This document shows, in pieces, positions 1-6,453 of a stretch of DNA of 7,904 nucleotides; the stretch's first letter is position 1; every line of letters starts with the position of its first letter. The notes under the pieces are model-generated. The model worked only from the letters and a program-made list of their open reading frames with translations. It made no database searches and was not told where the DNA came from. Source of the DNA: a bacterium (GTDB lineage: Bacteria; Zhuqueibacterota; Zhuqueibacteria; Residuimicrobiales; Krinioviventaceae); contig JAJRST010000610.1 of assembly GCA_024278645.1 (NCBI GenBank), positions 1 to 7,904 of the forward strand, written 5' to 3'. The position numbers and the translations under genes were made by a program.

Positions 1-64
1 CGGGGAAAATCGCAATAGCCAGAATCACGACGGCCTGGTGCACGTTGACAAAAGAGATTTTCAT
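1..64 (-). CDS. N-terminus of a membrane protein, cut by the window edge
   Basis: Only the first 21 codons are present, reading leftward from an ATG at 62-64 and running off the left edge. The peptide begins MKISFVNVHQ and continues into a hydrophobic run (AVVILAIAIFP), so it starts with a membrane-spanning helix or signal anchor. The start is supported by an AAGGA Shine-Dalgarno sequence 7 nt upstream of the ATG on the minus strand. It has the same orientation as the NtrC-type gene but is separated from it by a terminator and about 400 bp, so it is probably a separate transcription unit. Too little is visible to name a family. Short hydrophobic N-termini like this occur in site-2-protease-like and many other integral membrane proteins. 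Confidence 0.6.
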   Translation of the reverse strand, partial: MKISFVNVHQAVVILAIAIFP

Positions 65-476
65 AGCGCATTCCTTTCGTCTTGTTTGACTGAAAATGCA
101 TTTCTCCGCGCTAAAGAAGCTCTGCTTCGTCATCAGTCAGGAGAGTATGCAGCACATGCCTTTCCATCATCATCCCGGATTCTGAAATGGAAGCAAAGCT
201 TCCCGGTCCGTTCCGGTCAAAATACAATTTTGGACGGAGAGAAACAACTATTTCGAAAACATTTTGGAATAACTAACAAATGGACAGTGTTAAACAACCC
301 TGTTCCAAAATGGAATGGGAAAGAGAGCCTGAGGATCAATCAATTGCTGCACCTTTCGCCGGTGGGCGGATGTCAACCGTTTAAAGCAGGTGCAAGGGGT
401 TTCGGCGGCGGCGTTCACCGTGGAATGACAGCGATGAATAAAAGATTTACTTTTTGGTCTCCTCTCCAAACGAAAT
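65..476. other. Intergenic region with no convincing gene
   Basis: This gap of about 410 bp separates the leftward membrane-protein start from the terminator of the regulator gene. The open frames crossing it continue through the terminator or into the antisense of the regulator, and none has a good ribosome binding site. It should contain the promoter of the leftward membrane-protein gene. The best candidate I see on the minus strand is TTGTTT (242-247), 17 bp, then TATTTT (219-224), which is only a 7/12 match to a sigma-70 consensus. Two inverted repeats are present: GGAAGC-AAA-GCTTCC at 189-203, and a longer one with arms 260-271 and 301-312. Confidence 0.5.
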
Positions 477-503
477 GCCCGATCAGGCTTTGCCTGGTCG
501 GGC
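477..503 (-). terminator. Terminator of the nadB-kinase-regulator unit
   Basis: A 12-bp stem (arms 477-488 and 492-503) with a 3-nt loop begins 3 nt beyond the regulator stop codon. The arms are complementary except at one position, which is an A-C mismatch in the minus-strand transcript. The downstream minus-strand sequence (ATTTCGTTT) is only moderately T-rich. Position right after the stop and stem strength make a Rho-independent terminator likely despite the imperfect tail. Confidence 0.75.
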
Positions 504-506
504 GTT

Positions 507-1865
507 TCACTTTTCGTCAATGCCCAGGCGCCCCATTTTGCGGTACAATGTGGCTTCGCCGATGCCGAGCGCCTTGGCCGTTTCGCCGCGATGGCCGTCG
601 TGTTGCGACAGTTGATCGGCGATGTAGTTACGTTCAAACGCTTCCACGGCCTGTTTCAACGTCGCCCCCTGCGACACGGGCGCGCTCTTGACGGGATTGA
701 GCGCGTCCGGCGGCAGATCGTCCAGGCTTAATTCCGATCCTTGGGCGAAAATCATCAACCTCTCGATAAAGTTTTCCAGCTCGCGAACCTGTCCCTTCCA
801 TTCGCGCGACATGAGCGCCTGCAAAAGCTGCGGCTGCACCGAGACGACCGCCTTGTTCATCTGCTTGTTGTATTTTTTGATGAAATGGCGCACCAGCAAC
901 GGGATGTCCTGGCGACGCTCCTGCAGCGTCGGCAGCTTTATTTCAATGACGTCGAGCCGGTAATACAAATCCTCGCGAAAGCGTCCCTCGGCGACCGCCT
1001 TTTCCAGGTCGATGTTGGTGGCGGCGATGATGCGGGTGTGCACCTGAATCGGCGTCGTGCCGCCGACGGGCAGAATTTCTCCGGATTCGATGGCGCGCAG
1101 CAGTTTGGTCTGCGCGGTCAACGGCATATCGCCGATTTCATCCAGGAAAAGCGTGCCGCGATGCGCCGCCTTGAACAACCCCTCCTTGTCGACCACGGCG
1201 CCGGTAAAAGCGCCCCTGGTGTGGCCGAACAATTCGCTTTCGATGAGCGTCTCGGTGATGGCGCCGCAGTTCACGGCCACAAAACGGCCGCGATGGTGCG
1301 GGCTGTTGTAATGAATCGCCTTGGCGACCAATTCCTTGCCGGTGCCGCTGGCCCCGGTGATCAGCACGTTGCTCTCGCTGTCCGATACTTTTTTGATGGT
1401 CTCGAAAACCTGCTTGATGGCCGGACTCTCGCCGATGATGTTCGCAAAGTCGTATTGCGCGTTGATTTCCTGGCGCAGCGCCTGGTTTTCGCGCAGCAGC
1501 TCCTTGTGCCGGATTAACTTTTCGATTTTAATGATCAGGTCTTCAAAATTAAGCGGCTTTAACAGATAATCGTAGGCGCCCTGGCGCAATGCTTCAATAG
1601 CCGTCTGCACCGAGGCGTGAGCAGTGATGAAAATGAAGGAGGATTTCGCCATCAGCAGGTTGGCCGCCTGCAGCAGTTCGATGCCGTCCATTTCCGGCAT
1701 TTCGATGTCGCTGATCACCACATCAAACTCGTTGGCTTTTAACTGCTCCAGCCCCAGCCTGCCGTTCGCCGCCTGGCTGCACTCAAAGCCGCGCGCGCTC
1801 ATCACCGCGGCCATGCTTTCACGCATAATATCGTCGTCGTCGACAATGAGTATCCGAATCGCCAT
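507..1865 (-). CDS. NtrC-family sigma-54-dependent response regulator
   Basis: The 452-residue product has the classic three-domain NtrC layout. Residues 1-120 are a receiver with the acidic cluster D9-D11, phospho-acceptor D53 (SDIEMP), switch T81 and K103. Residues about 140-380 are the AAA+ sigma-54-activating ATPase, with Walker A GASGTGKE (171-178), an intact GAFTGA loop (218-223) for contact with sigma-54, Walker B FLDEIGD with D242/E243, and the arginine-finger region GRFREDLYYRL (294-304). Residues about 400-448 are a Fis-type helix-turn-helix ending in ATLYRKMGRLGI. All key residues are present, so it should be a phosphorylation-controlled enhancer-binding protein in the cytoplasm. 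It follows the kinase gene by 9 bp. Its Shine-Dalgarno (GAGAGGAG) overlaps the end of the kinase gene, which suggests translational coupling. The kinase is the obvious phosphodonor. Target promoters cannot be seen here. Confidence 0.96.
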   Translation of the reverse strand: MAIRILIVDDDDIMRESMAAVMSARGFECSQAANGRLGLEQLKANEFDVVISDIEMPEMDGIELLQAANLLMAKSSFIFITAHASVQTAIEALRQGAYDYLLKPLNFEDLIIKIEKLIRHKELLRENQALRQEINAQYDFANIIGESPAIKQVFETIKKVSDSESNVLITGASGTGKELVAKAIHYNSPHHRGRFVAVNCGAITETLIESELFGHTRGAFTGAVVDKEGLFKAAHRGTLFLDEIGDMPLTAQTKLLRAIESGEILPVGGTTPIQVHTRIIAATNIDLEKAVAEGRFREDLYYRLDVIEIKLPTLQERRQDIPLLVRHFIKKYNKQMNKAVVSVQPQLLQALMSREWKGQVRELENFIERLMIFAQGSELSLDDLPPDALNPVKSAPVSQGATLKQAVEAFERNYIADQLSQHDGHRGETAKALGIGEATLYRKMGRLGIDEK

Positions 1866-1874
1866 AGTCTCCTC

Positions 1875-3746
1875 TCAGGGTTCCATTCGCGGCAGAGAAA
1901 TGGTGAACGCCGCGCCCCGGCCGGGGGCGCTTTCAACTTTGATGTCGCCGGAAAAGCTTTTGACGATGTTGTAGCTGACCCACAAGCCGAGCCCGGTTCC
2001 CTTGCCGTTTTTCTTGGTGGTGAAAAAGGGGTCGAAAATATGGCGCAGATTCTTTTGCGGAATGCCGCCGCCGTTGTCGCGAATAGTGACGCAGACATAC
2101 TTGCCGTTGTTCCAGGTTTTCACTTCCAGAACGCCGTCCTTTTTGCCTTCCATGGCGTCGGCGGCGTTCAGGCAAATGTTGATGAAACCCTGCAATATCT
2201 GGTCAAAGCTGGCGCGCACCACGCCGATGTTCGGCTCCAGCGAGGTGACGATTTTTTGATGCTTTAACCGCTTGTCGTATTTGATGATACGCAGCACATG
2301 GTCGATGACATTGTTCAGGTAGATCGGCTCGACCTTTTCCGTCGCCGGCCGCGAAAAATCCACCAGCGTGCGCACGGTTCGCGAGATACGGTCGATGGAT
2401 TGCTGGATGAGCGCCAGCTTTTCCTTGAACTCTTGGTTGTCGGTTTTCATTTGCAGGATTTGCGCCAGCGAGGAGATGCTGGTCAGCGGCGTGCCCACCT
2501 CGTGCGCGATGCCGGCGGCCAGCGTGCCCACGGCGGACAGCTTTTCCGACTGGAACACCTGCTGCCGCAACTGCTCCTGCTGCGTAATGTCGCGCAGAAT
2601 GACGCTGCTGCCGATGAAATCGTTGTGTTGATTGCGCAACGCCGTACGCGTGATTTCCACCAGCACGGCGCGCCCGTCCCGGGCGACGGCCTGAAAGCGG
2701 TGATGACGAATGACGCCTTTTTCACGAACCAGGCGGTCCATGCGCGCCAGTTCGTTCCCGGCTTGTTTGGCGTCCGGCATGATGATGGAAAGCGTCTTGC
2801 CGAAAACCTCGCTCTCATTGTGGCCAAAGACCATTTCCGCCGCTTTGTTCCACAGCGTTATACGATCGTTTTCATTCAACAGGATAATGGCGTCGGCGGC
2901 GTCGTTGAGGATGTTTTCGAAATACTGCTCGTAGCGGTGCAGCTCCGATTCGCGGCTTTTCAATTCGGTGACATCATGCAGCAGTACGCTGCACCCCAGC
3001 AGTTTTTTTTCTTCGTTGAGCAGGGGCACGAACTTTATGTCCAAAATGAGCTTTTTATTGTCGCCGCGCTGTTTAACGGAATGCAGCTCCTGCTCCACAC
3101 CGGCCTGCAAGGATTCGTTCAACGCCGTTTCCAGACGAGCCTGGCTGCGCCACTCGGGCAAGGCCTCGAACACATGCAGGCCGATGGCTTTGTGCGCCGG
3201 CATGCCGTAGATGCGCTCGGCGCCCTGGCTCCAGTAAATAATGTTTTCACCGGCGTCGACAATAAAAAAGCCGACGCCGGCGAATTGCAGGGATTGCAGA
3301 TTGATGATGCATGATGACGCAAACTCGTCGGGCAGACGGTTGAGGATTTTTGCATGGCGATAATTGTTGGCCGCGTCGATGATCAAGGGGTTGAAAAGAT
3401 CGTTTAAAAAGCCGAAAATCTCCAGGGTGCTGACGGCGCAATCCTCGCGCTTGTTCATTTCCGCCAGCAACACATAGCGGACAATGAGCAGGGAATTGAT
3501 GATTGTTTCGGCGCTATCCGGATCGCTTTGAAAATACATTTCAAAAACGGCGTCCAGGCTTTGCAGCGCCGCCTGTTTTTCCTGATCCAGAATAAAAGTA
3601 TTGAGGACGGCCATAAGCTCTTGCACAAAGGCGTGCAGCCGCGATTCGTCCCAATCGGGAACATATTTCGCAACGCGTTCGCGCCAATGCACCGCGAGAT
3701 CGTCGCTTTGATTGACCAGGATATTTCGAAGATAATCTAACAACAA
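1875..3746 (-). CDS. Soluble PAS-domain sensor histidine kinase (NtrB/AtoS-like)
   Basis: The 623-residue protein is the likely partner of the downstream NtrC-type regulator. Residues 1-140 form a helical N-terminal region without membrane segments, loosely resembling RsbRD-type N-terminal sensor domains (inference). Two PAS domains follow: about 145-262, ending in LLHDVTELK, and about 270-390, ending in ILRDITQQE. The transmitter has an H-box GIAHEVGTPL with H415, an N-box NICLNAADAM with N527, G1 DNGGGIP (557-563), an F-box FDPFFTTK and G2 GKGTGLGL (581-588). No transmembrane segment or signal peptide is visible, so sensing should be cytoplasmic. The frame has no early ATG. It starts at TTG 3746, or more likely at the next TTG (3743), which lies 5 nt rather than 2 nt from the GGAG ribosome binding site. 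It is 11 bp after nadB and 9 bp before the regulator. The signal is unknown. Confidence 0.95.
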   Translation of the reverse strand: MLLDYLRNILVNQSDDLAVHWRERVAKYVPDWDESRLHAFVQELMAVLNTFILDQEKQAALQSLDAVFEMYFQSDPDSAETIINSLLIVRYVLLAEMNKREDCAVSTLEIFGFLNDLFNPLIIDAANNYRHAKILNRLPDEFASSCIINLQSLQFAGVGFFIVDAGENIIYWSQGAERIYGMPAHKAIGLHVFEALPEWRSQARLETALNESLQAGVEQELHSVKQRGDNKKLILDIKFVPLLNEEKKLLGCSVLLHDVTELKSRESELHRYEQYFENILNDAADAIILLNENDRITLWNKAAEMVFGHNESEVFGKTLSIIMPDAKQAGNELARMDRLVREKGVIRHHRFQAVARDGRAVLVEITRTALRNQHNDFIGSSVILRDITQQEQLRQQVFQSEKLSAVGTLAAGIAHEVGTPLTSISSLAQILQMKTDNQEFKEKLALIQQSIDRISRTVRTLVDFSRPATEKVEPIYLNNVIDHVLRIIKYDKRLKHQKIVTSLEPNIGVVRASFDQILQGFINICLNAADAMEGKKDGVLEVKTWNNGKYVCVTIRDNGGGIPQKNLRHIFDPFFTTKKNGKGTGLGLWVSYNIVKSFSGDIKVESAPGRGAAFTISLPRMEP

Positions 3747-3748
3747 GA

Positions 3749-3752
3749 CTCC
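3749..3752 (-). promoter_or_regulatory. Ribosome binding site of the kinase gene, deciding a TTG start
   Basis: GGAG on the minus strand lies in the 11-bp gap after the nadB TAA stop. It is 2 nt from the first TTG and 5 nt from the second. Because no ATG lies near the 5' end of the frame (the first internal Met is about residue 46), a TTG start is required, and spacing favours the one at 3743. Weak initiation at TTG directly after nadB fits a kinase made at low level by translational coupling. Confidence 0.55.
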
Positions 3753-3757
3753 GGTTC

Positions 3758-5368
3758 TTATATCATTCGTTGTCTGATGATAGTGTCTTGCAAGTACTCG
3801 TCATCGTTCCGTCGGGGATAGTCCGTCGTATAGTGCAGGCCGCGGCTCTCCTTGCGCATGAGCGCCGAGCGCACGATGAGCTGCGCCACGGTCGCCAGGT
3901 TGCGCAATTCGACGATGCCCTCTGTTACGGTGGTTCGACGATAAAAGTTTTCAATTTCATGACGAATTAAACGAATGCGGGAAAGCGCCCGTTCCAGGCG
4001 CAAATTGGAGCGCACGATGCCGACATAGTCCCACATCAGGTCTTTGATCTCCATTAAATCGTGGGAGATGAGCACCCACTCTTCGCTGTTGAACGTGCCC
4101 TCGTCGTCCCACAAGGGAATGGGCGGGAAATGAAATGTCCCGGATTTTACAAATTCCGAGGCAAAGACAGCGCACTGCTCGGCGTAGACCAGGGCCTCCA
4201 GCAGCGAGTTGGACGCCAGACGGTTGGCGCCGTGCATGCCGGTGCAGCTCACTTCGCCGCAGGCGTACAGGCCGGTGATGTCCGTGCGCCCCTGCTTGTC
4301 GACGACCACGCCGCCGCAGGAATAATGCGCCGCCGGCACTACCGGAATCGGCTCGCTGGTGATGTCGATTTTGTACCTTTTGCAGGTCTCGTAAATGACC
4401 GGGAAACGATTTTTAATCTCGTCCGCATCTTTGTGCGTCACGTCCAGGTAGACGCAGCGCTCGCCGCTTTTTTTCAACTCGGCGTCGATAGCCCGGGCGA
4501 CGACATCGCGCGGCGCCAGCGAGCCCATGGGATGATATTTTTCCACAAAAGGCTCGCCGTTTTTATTCACCAGTCGGCCGCCGAATCCGCGCAGCGCCTC
4601 GGTGATCAAAAAAGAGTCGGCGTCGGGGTGGTACAGCGTCGTTGGGTGAAATTGCATGAATTCCATGTTGGCGATGGCCGCGCCGGCGCGGTAGCTCATG
4701 GCCATGCCGTCCCCGGTGGCCACGCCCGGGTTGGTGGTGTGCAGATAGACCTGGCCGGCGCCGCCGGTGGCCAGAACCGTCGCCTTGGCAATAAAGCGCA
4801 GCACTTTCTTTTTTCGCACGTCCAGTATGTATGCGCCCCAGCAGTTCAGGGAGGTTTCGCGCGCCTGCGTCGGCGTGAACACGTGATGCTCGGTGATCAG
4901 GTCGATCGCCGCATGATGTTCGAACAGGGTAATGTCCGGCGTGCGCTTGACCGCGTCGATCAGCGCCGCCTCCACATCGTGGCCGGTGTGATCCTTGACA
5001 TGCACCACTCTTTTTTGCCCGTGCCCGCCTTCGCGGCCCAGATCATAGTCGCCCGACGATGTGCGCGTAAACTCGACCCCCAGTTGATCCAGCTCGCGAA
5101 TGAGGCCCTGCCCATGCTCGACGACCATGCGCACCACCTCCTCGCGGCCCAGTCCGGCGCCCGCTTGCAGCGTGTCCTGAACGTGCTGCTCAAACGAGTC
5201 CCGCGGATGAAAGACCGAGGCGATGCCGCACTGGGCGTATCGCGTGTTGGATTCGGACAGTTCTTTTTTCGTCGTCAGGGCCACGGAGCCGTGTTTCGCC
5301 AGTTTGAGCGCCGCGGACAACCCGGCGATGCCCGAGCCGATGACCAGAAAATCCGATTCAAAGCTCAT
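3758..5368 (-). CDS. nadB: L-aspartate oxidase (NadB)
   Basis: NadB is a cytoplasmic FAD enzyme that oxidises L-aspartate to iminoaspartate, which NadA condenses with dihydroxyacetone phosphate to quinolinate in de novo NAD synthesis. The 536-residue product, typical for the family, opens with an FAD Rossmann motif GSGIAGL (11-17). It has the fold landmarks ATGGAGQVY, EFMQFHPTTL with H241, TEALRG with T256/E257, APRD with catalytic-type R287, AAHYSCGG with H348, and RLASNSLLEALVY. The C-terminal helical domain is complete. I chose the ATG at 5366-5368, giving MSFESDFLVIG. The frame extends two codons further to a TTG at 5374 with no better ribosome binding site. Two departures from the usual motifs are YAQCGIA (Cys47 where Gly is usual) and RGFGG (Phe262 where Glu is common). 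No nadA or nadC lies alongside. It is instead the first gene of a unit with a two-component system. Confidence 0.96.
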   Translation of the reverse strand: MSFESDFLVIGSGIAGLSAALKLAKHGSVALTTKKELSESNTRYAQCGIASVFHPRDSFEQHVQDTLQAGAGLGREEVVRMVVEHGQGLIRELDQLGVEFTRTSSGDYDLGREGGHGQKRVVHVKDHTGHDVEAALIDAVKRTPDITLFEHHAAIDLITEHHVFTPTQARETSLNCWGAYILDVRKKKVLRFIAKATVLATGGAGQVYLHTTNPGVATGDGMAMSYRAGAAIANMEFMQFHPTTLYHPDADSFLITEALRGFGGRLVNKNGEPFVEKYHPMGSLAPRDVVARAIDAELKKSGERCVYLDVTHKDADEIKNRFPVIYETCKRYKIDITSEPIPVVPAAHYSCGGVVVDKQGRTDITGLYACGEVSCTGMHGANRLASNSLLEALVYAEQCAVFASEFVKSGTFHFPPIPLWDDEGTFNSEEWVLISHDLMEIKDLMWDYVGIVRSNLRLERALSRIRLIRHEIENFYRRTTVTEGIVELRNLATVAQLIVRSALMRKESRGLHYTTDYPRRNDDEYLQDTIIRQRMI

Positions 5369-5410
5369 AATCAATTCATTCTCATTATGCTTGTCATCAT
5401 AGAAGCCTGA

Positions 5411-5439
5411 AATTTACGGCAATACAGGGCGAAAATCAA
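5411..5439 (-). promoter_or_regulatory. Candidate promoter for the nadB-kinase-regulator unit
   Basis: On the minus strand TTGATT (5434-5439) is followed by a 17-bp spacer and TAAATT (5411-5416). The match to a sigma-70 consensus is 8/12, and the predicted start would leave a leader of about 35 nt before the nadB ATG. The position is right, but the match is only fair and other AT-rich hexamers exist in the same gap. Confidence 0.35.
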
Positions 5440-5557
5440 CTTGTTTCTGGGTTGAAAATGGGCAAGGCGCTTAAAGCAGGATCCCGGCGAAGAAGGAATA
5501 AAGTTTATCTATTTTTTGCCTAACCGCTGAGGTCGCTGAGAAAATTATGAAAACTCT

Positions 5558-5573
5558 AAGTTATGGATAACTT
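5558..5573. repeat. 16-bp palindrome upstream of nadB, possible operator
   Basis: The sequence AAGTTATGGATAACTT has 7-bp arms that are perfect inverted complements around a 2-bp centre. It lies about 190 bp upstream of the nadB start and about 35 bp on the nadB side of the receiver-gene terminator. Short perfect dyads of this size are typical of dimeric regulator sites. The position is far upstream for a simple repressor of nadB, and no regulator can be assigned. Confidence 0.35.
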
Positions 5574-5604
5574 TCAAGAATGAGACGGGGCAGGCGCTAT
5601 ATAC

Positions 5605-5636
5605 CAAAAAAGGCCGGTGCATTTGCATCGGCCTTT
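5605..5636 (-). terminator. Rho-independent terminator of the receiver-protein gene
   Basis: Arms 5609-5620 and 5625-5636 (AAAGGCCGGTGC and GCATCGGCCTTT) form a 12-bp GC-rich stem with a 4-nt loop and one imperfect pair. On the minus strand the stem is followed directly by a run of Ts (TTTTTT across the stem base and tail). It sits 34 nt after the stop of the receiver gene and separates it from nadB. The fold also forms on the plus strand, but with a weaker T tail. Confidence 0.85.
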
Positions 5637-5638
5637 AT

Positions 5639-5663
5639 GCTAAAAGCTACAAGCTAAAAGCTA
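5639..5663. repeat. Two tandem 11-bp direct repeats between stop and terminator
   Basis: GCTAAAAGCTA occurs at 5639-5649 and again at 5653-5663, separated by CAA (period 14). A partial third unit TAAAAG lies at 5664-5669. The array fills nearly all of the space between the receiver-gene stop codon (5671-5673) and its terminator. It may be a short low-complexity repeat or one copy of a dispersed element, and no function is evident. Confidence 0.6.
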
Positions 5664-5670
5664 TAAAAGT

Positions 5671-6024
5671 TCAACCAATAGCATCCAAAAGCTCCCGGTT
5701 TTTTATCGGCCGCGTCACCACGCGTTTGATGCCCATGCCGGCGGCCAGCTGCGTGATGTCGGCGTTGCGGTTGTCGCAAATGCCAACCAGTTCGATTTTC
5801 GGATGCTTTTTTTGAATTTTTGTGGCGATCTCGAGCGACTTTTTCTGTGCTTTCTTTTTTTCGCCGGAATCCAGGTCCAGAAACGTGAGGTCCGCCGCGT
5901 CCTGATCCAGCAACTGCATCAAGTCGTCTTCATCCTCGGCGACGGTCACCTCGTAGTGATTGCTCAACGCCAGGTACATCTGCATCTCGGATCGCAGATC
6001 TTCATCAAAAATTACAATCTTCAT
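5671..6024 (-). CDS. Free-standing divergent receiver-domain protein
   Basis: The 117-residue product is a single CheY-like receiver with no output domain. The first strand ends in the acidic pair D7/E8 (VIFDED), and D50 in TFLDLD aligns with the phospho-acceptor of the neighbouring NtrC-type receiver. The usual switch Thr/Ser aligns with Gly81 (LVGICD) and the invariant Lys before Pro is Arg105 (TRPIKN). A lysine-rich loop (residues 56-62, KKKAQKK) follows the third strand. These changes suggest a receiver with altered or absent phosphorylation switching that may act through protein contacts. The ATG at 6022-6024 has a good AAAGGG ribosome binding site. The gene has its own promoter and terminator, so it is monocistronic. 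The fold is clear, but its role and partner are unknown. Confidence 0.85.
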   Translation of the reverse strand: MKIVIFDEDLRSEMQMYLALSNHYEVTVAEDEDDLMQLLDQDAADLTFLDLDSGEKKKAQKKSLEIATKIQKKHPKIELVGICDNRNADITQLAAGMGIKRVVTRPIKNRELLDAIG

Positions 6025-6155
6025 ATCACCCTTTACGTCTAACAGGGAACTGTCATCGCTTTTCTTTAACCAACATTAGCAAAAATTACCGCTTTTGCAG
6101 ATTTTTAAATCGGTGAAAATGATGCTTTTACGCCGGAAAACAAGGCATCGTATTG

Positions 6156-6184
6156 ATTGTATTAAAGATAGAAATTATTGTAAA
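6156..6184 (-). promoter_or_regulatory. Sigma-70-type promoter of the receiver-protein gene
   Basis: On the minus strand TTTACA (6179-6184) is followed by exactly 17 bp and TACAAT (6156-6161). Each hexamer matches consensus at 5 of 6 positions. Transcription would begin near 6149, leaving a leader of about 125 nt before the ATG at 6024. This is the best promoter match in the window. Confidence 0.65.
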
Positions 6185-6215
6185 ATAGTGCAAGGAAATA
6201 ATGCCTAAAAAATAA

Positions 6216-6245
6216 CTTGACACAACTGCTTTTATTTTTTACTTT
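6216..6245 (+). promoter_or_regulatory. Candidate rightward promoter with perfect -35 box
   Basis: TTGACA at 6217-6222 is a perfect -35 hexamer. The hexamer 17 bp downstream, TACTTT (6240-6245), matches the -10 consensus at only 3 positions. The core segment is repeated almost exactly at 6404-6426. It would direct transcription toward the secreted-protease gene, but a terminator-like fold lies about 60 bp downstream. Confidence 0.35.
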
Positions 6246-6302
6246 AAAAATGTATTTACTTTACAAGTGGAAGGGTGGGAGTTATGCCGGTGTTAGTATT
6301 AT

Positions 6303-6354
6303 AAAAAACGCGTACGTGGTGCAGTTTAACTGTCCTTGTTGCGCGTTTTTTTTT
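6303..6354 (+). terminator. Long terminator-like hairpin in the divergent intergenic region
   Basis: The 10-base arms AAAAAACGCG (6303-6312) and CGCGTTTTTT (6342-6351) are perfectly complementary. They enclose an inner hairpin CAGT-TTA-ACTG (6322-6332) that can be extended by GG/CC pairing. Nine Ts run from 6346 to 6354. The shape fits an intrinsic terminator reading rightward, and the A-rich left arm gives a shorter T tail leftward as well. The long interior and AT-only outer pairs make it weaker than a textbook terminator, so an attenuator or small-RNA 3' end is also possible. Confidence 0.4.
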
Positions 6355-6403
6355 AGGGTGGATTCTCAAAACTCCGTTTTAAACAAAGACATTCCATTCA
6401 CGG

Positions 6404-6426
6404 CTTGACAAAATTGCCTTTTATTT
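6404..6426 (+). repeat. Second copy of the TTGACA-containing segment
   Basis: The 23 bases at 6404-6426 match the 22 bases at 6216-6237 at 20 aligned positions with one single-base gap. Both contain CTTGACA, then TGC, then TTTTATTT. Here no acceptable -10 hexamer follows at 16-18 bp, so it may be a regulator-binding repeat or use a non-standard promoter element rather than being a sigma-70 promoter. It lies about 160 bp upstream of the protease-like gene. Confidence 0.4.
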
Positions 6427-6453
6427 GAGAAAGGGGGTGAGGCCAATGATTGC

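Noticed and set aside
38..691. Plus-strand open frame of 217 codons across the left intergenic region
   Set aside because: It runs through the terminator hairpin and into the antisense of the NtrC-type regulator, has no good ribosome binding site and shows no recognisable domain.
2298..3314. Long plus-strand open frame antisense to the histidine kinase
   Set aside because: It lies wholly opposite a gene with clear kinase motifs. Its Arg/Gln/Val-rich composition is that of a shadow frame.
4061..5410. 449-codon plus-strand open frame antisense to nadB
   Set aside because: The nadB frame has full-length family motifs. The antisense frame shows no domain and arises from the codon bias of nadB.
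5525..5540. Short direct repeat CGCTGAG x2 upstream of nadB
   Set aside because: Only two 7-bp copies at period 9 with no dyad and no promoter relationship, so this is likely chance.
6217..6408. 63-codon plus-strand frame in the divergent intergenic region (contains NCPCC)
   Set aside because: It begins at a TTG inside the TTGACA element, and its internal ATG has no ribosome binding site. It also crosses the terminator-like hairpin.
6402..6418. Possible sigma-54 promoter around CTTGACAAAATTGC
   Set aside because: Sigma-54 promoters need GG-N10-GC. Here the spacing from TG to GC is 8 and from GG to GC is 12, so neither fits.
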